A DNA stretch of 11,512 bases from Methanomicrobiales archaeon (lineage in GTDB: Archaea > Halobacteriota > Methanomicrobia > Methanomicrobiales > JACTUA01). The position numbers and the translations under genes are program-made. The stretch spans positions 1 through 11,512 of the forward strand of contig JAJRCP010000205.1 in the NCBI GenBank assembly GCA_028678885.1. The letters are read 5' to 3'. Below are positions 6,200-11,186 of this stretch, in pieces (the first letter of the stretch is position 1; the number at the start of each line of letters is the position of its first letter). The notes beneath the pieces were generated by a model. It was not told the DNA's origin and made no database searches. It saw only the letters and a program-made list of their open reading frames with translations.

Positions 6200-6963
6200 T
6201 GTACCGGGAAGTCCCCTGTATAAAGGGCGAGGCGGATACGTTCATCATCACCACACATCCCGTGGTGGTGGAGATGTCAGTCTCCCTCTCCGTGAATGGC
6301 CGGCACCTTCTGACCGCCATGGCAAGCCCTGAATCGCTGGAAGAGTTTGTCATAGGATTTCTGTTTACCGAACAGATCATCAAAAGTCTCGATGACATAG
6401 AGTCTATACAGAAGGAGAAGAACAGTTTCAGTGTGCTCACCAAGAACCCTTTTAAGATACTGGGACAGAAGAAGATTATCTTGAGTGGGTGCGGGGGTAG
6501 TTCCTCATATTTGGATATTCGCCGGCTCCCCGTGATCACCTCCTCATTCCAGGTGCCCCCGCACACGATTGCATCTGCAATGAAGGAGATCATGGACTCC
6601 TCGTTACACCGGCTTACAGGTGGCGTTCATGTTGTAGGGCTCACCGCTCATGGGCGATTGCATATTAGTGAGGACATAGGCAGGCATACTGCACTGGACA
6701 AGGCCATCGGGTATGCACTGAAGAACCAAATCTCCTTGGATGAGAGCTTCGTGACTTCTTCAGGAAGAATCTCATCAGAGATGGTGAGAAAGTGTCTCGT
6801 TGCTAATATCCCGCTGCTAGTCTCCCGTGGAGCGGCAACGAGTCTTGCTCTGGAGATCGCTGAAAAGACCGGTCTGTGCGTGATTGGATTTGCCCGGGGG
6901 GAGAGGATGAACATCTATACAAACCCAGCCCGGGTAACGGGGGCACCCCATACAATGGGGTAA
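6199..6963 (+). CDS. fdhD: Formate dehydrogenase accessory sulfurtransferase FdhD
   Basis: FdhD passes sulfur from a cysteine desulfurase to the bis-MGD cofactor of formate dehydrogenase, a step needed for activity. The 254-residue protein has SPESLEEFVIGFLFTE (43-58), EDIGRHTALDKAIGYAL (158-174), TSSGRISSEMVRK (186-198), SRGAATSLALEIAE (209-222) and GFARGERMNIYT, all typical of the family. The loop that in E. coli carries C121 and C124 reads SGCGGSS here, so only C98 remains and the second position is serine. The ATG overlaps the stop of the fusion gene by one base (TGATG), with GGGGAG upstream, so translation is probably coupled. Its SufS neighbour is the obvious candidate sulfur donor. No formate dehydrogenase structural gene is in the window. 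Confidence 0.95.
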   Translation: MYREVPCIKGEADTFIITTHPVVVEMSVSLSVNGRHLLTAMASPESLEEFVIGFLFTEQIIKSLDDIESIQKEKNSFSVLTKNPFKILGQKKIILSGCGGSSSYLDIRRLPVITSSFQVPPHTIASAMKEIMDSSLHRLTGGVHVVGLTAHGRLHISEDIGRHTALDKAIGYALKNQISLDESFVTSSGRISSEMVRKCLVANIPLLVSRGAATSLALEIAEKTGLCVIGFARGERMNIYTNPARVTGAPHTMG

Positions 6964-7065
6964 TGTTCTGAGTACCTTCCATTCCCTAATTTTAAGAATT
7001 CGTAGAAGACCCTATGTTATACTGGTTCGGAAGGGCAACTGCACTATCAGGAATCTAAAATTTCT

Positions 7066-7116
7066 TCATCTCGGTGATGGAGCCTGATAGCACTCAGAAT
7101 CGTGAGGCAAATTCAC
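7066..7116 (-). other. Strong ribosome binding site with a 16-codon stub after the ttuA-like gene
   Basis: Directly after the TAG of the ttuA-like gene (7133-7131), AGGAGG (7127-7122) stands five bases before a GTG (7116). The frame reads MNLPHDSECYQAPSPR and then TGA (7068-7066). A perfect ribosome binding site with so short a frame suggests either a tiny peptide or the remaining 5' end of a lost third operon gene. The rest of 6964-7130 shows nothing else I can name. Confidence 0.25.
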
Positions 7117-7130
7117 ACAATCCTCCTATT

Positions 7131-8030
7131 CTACGGTGATTCAAGGAATGTGCAGGACCGGCACCGGCCGGAGATGCAGGGTTCGCCGCACCGATCACAT
7201 GGAATGAGAGGAATCTCCCTCATTATTCCACTGCTCGATGCTGCAACTCGAGCCTGGAAGGTAAGAATCCGTTCCATGGTGCCAGGAGAAACAAGCTCCA
7301 GATGGTCAAGCATGGTACGAACCTCGGTTCGAAGCGCATGATATGCGTACGGGCATTCCGGGAGATCTATATAGATCCCCTCTCCCATCGCATAGAGAGT
7401 AATCTCCTTTTCTGAAACCATTTGGAGTGGTTTTATTCGGGGGATATATACATTCGTACTTTCGGTTGTCCGAAGAAGATGGGGAAGATCTCCTCGGAAA
7501 CAGTTCATCAGGATTGTCTGTGCTTCATCATTCAGACAATGTCCGGTAGCGAGCACGGTAACTCCGTGATCCCGTGCGAGCTTCTGGAGTGCCTTTCTGC
7601 GAAGTACCCCGCATATGGTGCAGGAACGTTCTTCCCGTCCTGATACGAGCTGATCGAGGGATGATCCGGTGATCTGTTCAAAGGTGATGACATGGTGAGC
7701 AATATCAAACCTCCGGGTTACCTCCCGAGCCGCAACGAGTGAATGTTCTCGGTACCCGTCGATCCCCTCATCCACGGTTAAGGCAAGAAGTTCGATATCT
7801 TTCCGTTCTGAGCAGAGAGTATGGAGGAGATACAACAGCACAGTACTGTCTTTCCCTCCGCTCAGCGCGATCCCTATCCGTTCCCCCGGTTTTATGTCCG
7901 CCTCTAATGCCTTTTTCACCCTTTCGAGAATAGATGCTCCGAGGTGATGATGGCACTGGTGGTGACCTGTCGCCCGATCAATATACACTGCATGCCCAGC
8001 GCAGAAATTGCAGGATCGTGTAAATGTCAG
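7131..8030 (-). CDS. ttuA: TtuA/Ncs6-family tRNA 2-thiolation enzyme
   Basis: Members activate a tRNA uridine with ATP and add sulfur from a ubiquitin-like thiocarboxylate carrier, giving 2-thiouridine. Using a CTG start at 8030 (299 aa), the protein has an N-terminal zinc finger (C7-x2-C10, then C26/H29 in QCHHHL), the PP-loop SGGKDS (57-62), SCTICGVLRR (C137, C140), ATGHCLNDEAQT, ECPYA (C226) and a C-terminal CDRCGEPCISGRCRSC zinc cluster (278-293). C137, C140 and C226 match the Fe-S ligands known in TtuA. The only conventional start codon, GTG 7988, would cut off the first CxxC of the N-terminal finger, so the true start is probably a non-canonical codon (CTG 8030 or ATA 8036) or the sequence has an error. 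It directly follows the Gly-Gly carrier gene, its likely partner. Confidence 0.9.
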   Translation of the reverse strand: MTFTRSCNFCAGHAVYIDRATGHHQCHHHLGASILERVKKALEADIKPGERIGIALSGGKDSTVLLYLLHTLCSERKDIELLALTVDEGIDGYREHSLVAAREVTRRFDIAHHVITFEQITGSSLDQLVSGREERSCTICGVLRRKALQKLARDHGVTVLATGHCLNDEAQTILMNCFRGDLPHLLRTTESTNVYIPRIKPLQMVSEKEITLYAMGEGIYIDLPECPYAYHALRTEVRTMLDHLELVSPGTMERILTFQARVAASSSGIMREIPLIPCDRCGEPCISGRCRSCTFLESP

Positions 8031-8035
8031 GGATA

Positions 8036-8233
8036 TCAGCCACCGTGAGAGATTCGATACACCCGAATCACGTCCTCACCTAAGGTGATTTCGCTCTCAG
8101 GAGTGAGCTCTCCATTTCTTGCCACTATTACTTCAACCGGATTGATACCCAGTTTATGGAGTAGGTCCTCTATCCGAATTGGGTCCTGACCCATATCCCT
8201 CACGTTTTCATCAGGAAGGTATACCCGCACCAT
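8036..8233 (-). CDS. ThiS/MoaD-like ubiquitin-fold sulfur carrier (TtuB/SAMP-like)
   Basis: This 65-residue protein has the beta-grasp pattern of ThiS, MoaD, TtuB and SAMP proteins: MVRVYLP as first strand, EDLLHKLGINPVEVIVARNG in the middle, then LGEDVIRVYRISHGG with a C-terminal Gly-Gly. Such proteins are adenylated by a MoeB/ThiF-type E1 and carry sulfur as a thiocarboxylate. The gene directly precedes the ttuA-like gene, so tRNA 2-thiolation is the most likely role; thiamine synthesis or protein tagging are alternatives. No Shine-Dalgarno precedes the ATG at 8233; instead a TGTTG-N4-CAACA inverted repeat (plus 8235-8248) sits against the start codon, and an AT-rich box (about 8262-8273) lies 29-40 bases upstream, so the leader is short or absent. 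The last glycine codons (GGTGGC) may serve as ribosome binding site for the next gene. Confidence 0.88.
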   Translation of the reverse strand: MVRVYLPDENVRDMGQDPIRIEDLLHKLGINPVEVIVARNGELTPESEITLGEDVIRVYRISHGG

Positions 8234-8311
8234 ATGTTGTGATCAACAGCTTTTGAGAGGTACTATGCTATTCTTCCCAAAATTACATTCCTTTGTTTGG
8301 CTTTAACCTGC

Positions 8312-8416
8312 ATGACGGAAAGAAATGTTCTACTGAGATTCGGGAATACAAAGGTTTCTGCAGATGCTTATCCCACAAAAATACGGAGGAAGGAAGAAAG
8401 GGTTATGTCCTTATGA
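8312..8416 (+). CDS. Tentative 34-aa frame upstream of the Cys-rich gene
   Basis: The frame begins MTERNVLLRFGNTKVSADAY and ends at TGA 8414-8416. That stop overlaps an ATG (8413, ATGA) of a six-codon frame (MKRENS), whose own TGA (8431-8433) overlaps the ATG of the next gene (TGATG). The chain of overlaps suggests translational coupling, but the frame is short, has no recognisable family and no clear promoter, so it may be chance. Confidence 0.18.
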   Translation: MTERNVLLRFGNTKVSADAYPTKIRRKEERVMSL

Positions 8417-8432
8417 AACGTGAAAATTCCTG

Positions 8433-8666
8433 ATGCTTGATCATTGTCCAGGGGCTGCAAGTGTTAGAACACCTACATTGACCATTAAAAAATGTCCGCA
8501 ATGCGGAGAAGAGATCGAGATCTTCTCAAATGAGCTCAAAGTAAGCTGTGAAAAATGTGGCTTCGTCATCTATAATGATATTCAATCCTGCATCCAGTGG
8601 TGCAAATATGCCCGGGAATGTGTGGGAGAGGAAGTGTACCGCACCCTCACGGAGCTACCAAAGTAG
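8433..8666 (+). CDS. Small cysteine-rich zinc-binding protein, 77 aa
   Basis: The protein carries a zinc ribbon CPQCGEEIEIF...SCEKCGF (C21, C24, C39, C42), followed by a second cysteine set SCIQWCKYARECVGEEVY (C53, C57, C63) around a Trp and aromatic residues. I recall proteins of this shape as small conserved hypotheticals in anaerobic archaea and bacteria, but I cannot give a function. The second set could hold metal or an Fe-S centre. The N-terminal 15 residues before TIKKCPQC look less conserved, and a later start such as the TTG at 8478 is possible. There is no Shine-Dalgarno at the ATG; it overlaps the stop of a tiny upstream frame. The following 86 bases hold the promoter of the next gene. 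Confidence 0.75.
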   Translation: MLDHCPGAASVRTPTLTIKKCPQCGEEIEIFSNELKVSCEKCGFVIYNDIQSCIQWCKYARECVGEEVYRTLTELPK

Positions 8667-8724
8667 CTACTATACATTCTCGGTTGAGATGTATTCTATG
8701 AAAGTTCTTCCTGGTCCGGATAGA

Positions 8725-8734
8725 TTTTTATATC
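8725..8734 (+). promoter_or_regulatory. Archaeal TATA box for the acidic small protein
   Basis: TTTTTATATC at 8725-8734 is a canonical box A centred about 24 bases before the ATG at 8753, with no Shine-Dalgarno in between. The geometry fits a leaderless transcript, as at 207-237. Confidence 0.6.
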
Positions 8735-8752
8735 CTGTGTTGATGTTCTAGT

Positions 8753-8938
8753 ATGGAATCCATTATGGTTGATTTCGGTACCAGAGATCAACTGATCGAA
8801 TTGATAGAGAATCTCGGACATGATACCCTCGATCTCCTCCTGGCTGATCTGGTTTCGTTCGTCGAAAACCATATGGATGAATTCGCGGCAGAATTCGAAC
8901 CTGAAGCAGCGGTACGGGAGGAGACACCTGAGGAATAG
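8753..8938 (+). CDS. Acidic small hypothetical protein, 61 aa
   Basis: I do not recognise a named family. The sequence is strongly acidic and mostly helical in pattern: DQLIELIENLGHDTLDLLLADLV (residues 12-34), then FVENHMDEFAAEFE and a Glu-rich tail (EETPEE). There are no cysteines and no membrane segment, so it is likely a soluble cytosolic protein or a protein-interaction partner. The ATG at 8753 fits the TATA box at 8725-8734 as a leaderless start; a second ATG (8765, MVDFGTRDQL) with a weak GGA upstream is the alternative. T-rich tracts at 8972-8977 and 9035-9040 could end the transcript. The long open frame on the opposite strand (8696-9022) is a shadow of it. Confidence 0.65.
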   Translation: MESIMVDFGTRDQLIELIENLGHDTLDLLLADLVSFVENHMDEFAAEFEPEAAVREETPEE

Positions 8939-8970
8939 GAAGGGTATCCCAGAGGTAAATAGAGACGGGG

Positions 8971-9044
8971 CTTTTTTCTGGATCTCTCTTTGTCCTTTGC
9001 TCTCTCTCTGGTACAATAACAAACGAAGAGCAGGTTTTTTATTT
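8971..9044 (+). terminator. T-rich tracts after the acidic protein gene
   Basis: Two runs of six T (8972-8977 and 9035-9040, the latter followed by ATTT) lie 34 and 97 bases after the stop codon at 8938. Oligo-T tracts are the main archaeal termination signal. No stable hairpin precedes them. Confidence 0.4.
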
Positions 9045-9217
9045 GCTAATATATCCCTAGGTGAAAAGAATATATCAATTGCCGAGCATACAACCGATGA
9101 GCTGATGAAAAATCTGCAGTTTTAGATTGTATAAGGGAAAAGGTTTAGTATCCTAGTAAATGCTCGATTTTTATTCGGAATTCGGGGATATGCAAGGCAC
9201 TCGGCGCGTTCATCAGC

Positions 9218-9243
9218 AGGAGGAGAAGATTTTATGCTTCTCC
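9218..9243 (+). promoter_or_regulatory. Ribosome binding site inside a hairpin, before a 15-codon frame
   Basis: AGGAGG (9218-9223) precedes an ATG at 9234 that reads MLLRKGYDRWRSAIG and then TAG. GGAGAAG (9222-9228) and CTTCTCC (9237-9243) form a perfect 7-bp stem with an 8-base loop containing most of the ATG. The hairpin would mask the start site. It may be a relic of a gene start or a small regulatory peptide region. Confidence 0.25.
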
Positions 9244-9277
9244 GAAAGGGTTACGATAGATGGAGATCGGCCATAGG

Positions 9278-9582
9278 TTAGTACATATTTCTCATGAAAT
9301 GCCCTATATTTTCGTTGTGATCTGGATACCTTAAGGATGTACGTCTATGTACCAGTCGTACGGCGGCAGCCATCAACCACAAGCCAATTTTTACCCTGGA
9401 AGATGACGCTGATAACCTTTGGCAGGAGACCGCAATCCACAGCGAATCCGGGATATCTTCTTTGTGTTGCTTAATATTCTCCTCATTGCGAGGTATCTTT
9501 TCAATCGATACACTTCCTGAATACGGCTGTGTTTGATTGTCTTTCCGTAACATCCTATCCAGGGAGTGCTCTGCTTAGACAA
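9278..9582 (-). pseudogene. Possible decayed gene (several short frames, none complete)
   Basis: Three minus-strand frames each give protein-like pieces in the same stretch: one with ENIKQHKEDIPDSLWIAV, one with DCGLLPKVISVIFQGKNWLV, one with YGKTIKHSRIQEVYRLKRYL. The first two join near 9430 if a frameshift is allowed. No family is recognisable, no promoter or ribosome binding site is seen, and no flanking inverted repeats mark it as an insertion sequence. The call rests only on impression of composition. Confidence 0.15.
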
Positions 9583-9796
9583 TACCGGGATAATCTACCC
9601 CCCAATGCAACTTACTACAGGTAGATCATTATCTTAATTACCTCTTTTTAAGAATATACCAAGCAGATTTCCTTCGGATCAGAATAAGGAATTTAAGAGA
9701 TAGGGCTGCAATACGAGATACGAGATGGTGTAGAACAATTTGCCTCACAGTCCCTTGATGGGCGAATGATCTGTATCATCACACATTGCCCCGTAA

Positions 9797-9958
9797 ATGG
9801 ATAAAATACCTGTCTGTCAGACGATGGATCCCCGACCTAATATGTCGTGCCACGGTGGAAAGAATGAATTTTGTGACAATTGTCACATATTTAAATATTT
9901 CCATAAATCGCATCCTTGCGGAGATATTTTAGATTGGTACAAAAGTGGTCTCACTTGA
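9797..9958 (+). CDS. Candidate Cys/His-rich small protein, 53 aa
   Basis: The frame runs from ATG 9797 to TGA 9956-9958. It has five cysteines and five histidines in 53 residues: C7, C18-H19, C26-x2-C29-H30, H36, H39 and C41. The segment FCDNCHIFKYFHKSHPCGD resembles a small zinc-binding knuckle, and the C-terminus (ILDWYKSGLT) resembles a packed helix. That composition, not the length, is why I call it. Downstream ATGs at 9824 and 9842 are in frame. No clear TATA box or Shine-Dalgarno precedes 9797. A perfect 16-bp palindrome (9872-9887) falls inside the frame, coding the CDNCH region. I do not recognise the family; a metal-binding role is inference. Confidence 0.4.
   Translation: MDKIPVCQTMDPRPNMSCHGGKNEFCDNCHIFKYFHKSHPCGDILDWYKSGLT
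9872..9897. repeat. Two adjacent perfect palindromes
   Basis: TGTGACAATTGTCACA (9872-9887) is its own reverse complement over 16 bases and is followed immediately by the palindrome TATTTAAATA (9888-9897), which also resembles a TATA element. The layout is that of an operator next to a promoter, yet no open frame of useful length starts 20-60 bases away on either strand, and the sequence also fits inside the candidate Cys/His-rich gene. Confidence 0.45.
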
Positions 9959-10047
9959 TGCTGCGAAATCACTAATTTATTACCCATGTCGGTCTTGTTG
10001 CAACCACCTGCAATTCTCCGAACTGATATGAGAGCAGAACTCCAGTG

Positions 10048-10077
10048 TTTTCCTGTTTTGAATGGTCGACAGGAAAA
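10048..10077. repeat. 9-bp perfect stem with 12-base loop
   Basis: TTTTCCTGT (10048-10056) and ACAGGAAAA (10069-10077) are perfect arms around a 12-base loop. It stands alone in the gene-poor stretch 9959-10215, where I see no gene. It could be an RNA hairpin or a protein-binding dyad; no T-run follows that would mark a terminator on the plus strand. Confidence 0.35.
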
Positions 10078-10215
10078 ATGAATCTCTCTGATTTTTATGC
10101 GAGCCGCACTGTTCCAATATATGGTTGTGAGGTATACTAGTTAAATAAGCGGTTCCAGATCTCCTGCCGCACTGGCGAACATTGATAGGTGGCGATCCAG
10201 TTACCGTTTATCATC

Positions 10216-10467
10216 CTAGGAACCACTTCGGTATTCCTCGATCTTTCGGGTCATTGCTTTCCTTCTGCGGAGGGCAAACTTCCGATATTCGTCTCCCCGA
10301 CTCCGCCAGTACCGTTTCCATTTTTCCTGGTGGGCCACTGCCACGGGGAGCTTATAATACGGAGCATTCTCGCTATCTCCCGATTCCTTATATTCCCGTT
10401 ATTGTGCACATTGCGAGAGATGGCCGGCCAGCTGGGGGAAGGCTGCTGTAACATTTTCCGCAGGCAT
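10216..10467 (-). pseudogene. Possible gene interrupted by TAA at codon 23
   Basis: From ATG 10467 the minus strand reads MPAENVTAAFPQLAGHLSQCAQ, then TAA (10401-10399), then a further 60 open codons to TAG (10218-10216). The second part contains APYYKLPVAVAHQEKWKRYW and an Arg/Lys-rich C-terminus (FALRRRKAMTRKIEEYRSGS). Codon choice in the second part looks like that of the real genes nearby. There is no start codon soon after the TAA. A TATA-like TATTATAA (10545-10538) lies upstream, but no ribosome binding site. One stop in 84 codons can occur by chance, so the call is tentative. I do not recognise the product. Confidence 0.22.
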
Positions 10468-10721
10468 AGCACTGTAGATGATTCTTCGATTGTAATGATC
10501 TTTTCTTCTTCATAATAATATGTTGTAAGGCTGAACTTATAATATCGATACACTATTGTTCCTATATGATGAAAAATGCATCTTTCCTACACAAAATCCC
10601 GAATGATTCCCTAACATCAGAGTGCCTAGAAAAAAATGAAAAAAATTTCAAATAATCATCTACTATTTTCTCTGTTTCCCCATGCTTCCACAGGTGCATG
10701 GCAAGATCTGCACCGGTATCT

Positions 10722-10820
10722 TCAGGAATAAGAAAGCACCAGTATCGGCAGGGTCAATTCGATGCCTGCGACCGCAAGGATGATAATCACATAAGTCCCG
10801 AACATGATGGTGAATTTCAT
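10722..10820 (-). CDS. Tentative 32-aa single-pass membrane peptide
   Basis: From ATG 10820 the frame reads MKFTIMFGTYVIIILAVAGI and continues hydrophobic (ELTLPILVLSYS) to TGA 10724-10722. Nearly the whole peptide could span a membrane once. Its ATG overlaps the TGA of the upstream 45-codon frame as ATGA, the arrangement of a coupled gene pair. No family is recognised, there is no Shine-Dalgarno, and it could be chance. Confidence 0.25.
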   Translation of the reverse strand: MKFTIMFGTYVIIILAVAGIELTLPILVLSYS

Positions 10821-10954
10821 GGGACAATCAGGAAATAGGGACTGATAAACGTGTCATTGACAAAATCTTCGCCCTGAACGCACCTTATACCGGTAGTATA
10901 AGTACGAATACAGGTGGTTGACAAAAAAGAACCCGCTGGAAAACCAGATGTCAT
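10817..10954 (-). CDS. Tentative 45-aa frame before the membrane peptide
   Basis: The frame starts at ATG 10954 (MTSGFPAGSFLSTTC) and ends QGEDFVNDTFISPYFLIVP, TGA 10819-10817. A TATA-like GATTATAG lies about 24 bases before the ATG, between it and the tRNA-Leu, which would suit a leaderless transcript. An alternative frame over the same bases reads NFSSNDIWFSSGFFFVNHLY. Neither is recognisable, so the stretch 10560-10990 may instead be decayed DNA. Confidence 0.18.
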   Translation of the reverse strand: MTSGFPAGSFLSTTCIRTYTTGIRCVQGEDFVNDTFISPYFLIVP

Positions 10955-10993
10955 TGCTGGAAAAGTTCACCACACTATAATCCGTTAAATGAA

Positions 10994-11078
10994 TGCGGGG
11001 GGTGAGATTCGAACTCACGAACCCCTACGGGAATAGGCCCTGAACCTATCGACTTTGAACTGGCTCGGTGACCCCCGC
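10994..11078 (-). tRNA. tRNA-Leu (anticodon CAG), D-arm degenerate
   Basis: The 85-base class II tRNA folds with acceptor GCGGGGG/CCCCCGC, anticodon stem ATAGG/CCTAT around loop TTCAGGG (anticodon CAG at 11042-11040), a long variable arm with CCC/GGG, and a T-arm GTGAG/CTCAC with loop TTCGAAT. The discriminator base is A, as expected for leucine, and CCA is not encoded. The D-arm is odd: positions 10-12 read ACC and 23-25 read GTC, leaving A-C and C-T mismatches and only one of three pairs. The usual GG of the D-loop is GT. It may still work, but these changes are unusual for a tRNA-Leu and could mark a decaying copy. Confidence 0.85.
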
Positions 11079-11092
11079 CCTTGTGAAGTTTG

Positions 11093-11110
11093 TTATATTA
11101 CGCGTAAAGT
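11093..11110 (-). promoter_or_regulatory. Possible tRNA promoter
   Basis: On the minus strand this stretch reads ACTTTACGCGTAATATAA, an AT-rich box whose two possible TATA centres lie about 18 and 28 bases before the mature tRNA-Leu 5' end. The tRNA fragment upstream could alternatively share a transcript with it. Confidence 0.3.
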
Positions 11111-11115
11111 TGAAC

Positions 11116-11160
11116 CAGACTCTGAATCCAACGCCATTGACCTGGCTTGGCAACCCTCGC
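11116..11160 (-). pseudogene. 5' half of a second tRNA-Leu
   Basis: Starting at 11160 the minus strand reads acceptor GCGAGGG, TT, a perfect leucine-type D-arm GCC-AAGCCAGGTCAAT-GGC, G, then TTGGA-TTCAGAG-TCTGG as an anticodon arm with CAG. The 3' side of that arm pairs mostly by wobble. After it the tRNA ends: no variable arm, T-arm or matching CCCTCGC acceptor strand follows, and none is found downstream of it in the window. It lies 37 bases upstream of the full-length tRNA-Leu. It is best read as a truncated tRNA gene. A 5' exon of an intron-containing or split tRNA is the less likely alternative. Confidence 0.6.
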
Positions 11161-11170
11161 AAATCCCACG

Positions 11171-11186
11171 GTGCAATCAATTGCAC
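11171..11186. repeat. Perfect inverted repeat upstream of the tRNA-Leu fragment
   Basis: GTGCAAT (11171-11177) and ATTGCAC (11180-11186) pair perfectly with two bases between, ten bases 5' of the truncated tRNA-Leu. A further arm pair ACACTT/AAGTGT occurs close by (about 11203-11228). They could be structured RNA or protein sites; I cannot assign them. Confidence 0.35.

Larger units (their letters stand above)
9045..9796. other. Gene-poor stretch
   Basis: No convincing intact gene is seen in these 750 bases. It holds a hairpin with an embedded ribosome binding site (9218-9243), minus-strand frames at 9278-9582 that may be a decayed gene, and AT-rich intergenic DNA from 9600 to 9796 without recognisable signals. 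Confidence 0.5.

Noticed and set aside
701..7013. Shared ATTCGTAGAAG in two intergenic regions (about 708 and 7003)
   Set aside because: Eleven bases in two places in an 11.5 kb window is weak evidence and the flanks do not match.
8696..9022. Long minus-strand frame (108 codons) opposite the acidic small protein
   Set aside because: It is antisense to the gene at 8753-8938, which has a well-placed TATA box, and its own start has neither promoter nor ribosome binding site.
9278..9582. Transposase or insertion sequence remnant
   Set aside because: No transposase motif, no terminal inverted repeats and no target duplication could be seen; kept only as a possible decayed gene of unknown type.
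10182..10515. Two overlapping plus-strand frames of 89 and 108 codons
   Set aside because: They overlap each other in different frames without promoter or ribosome binding site and look like shadows of the minus-strand frame at 10216-10467.
8939..10993. CRISPR array or tandem repeats in the gene-poor region
   Set aside because: No regularly spaced direct repeat was found; only isolated dyads are present.
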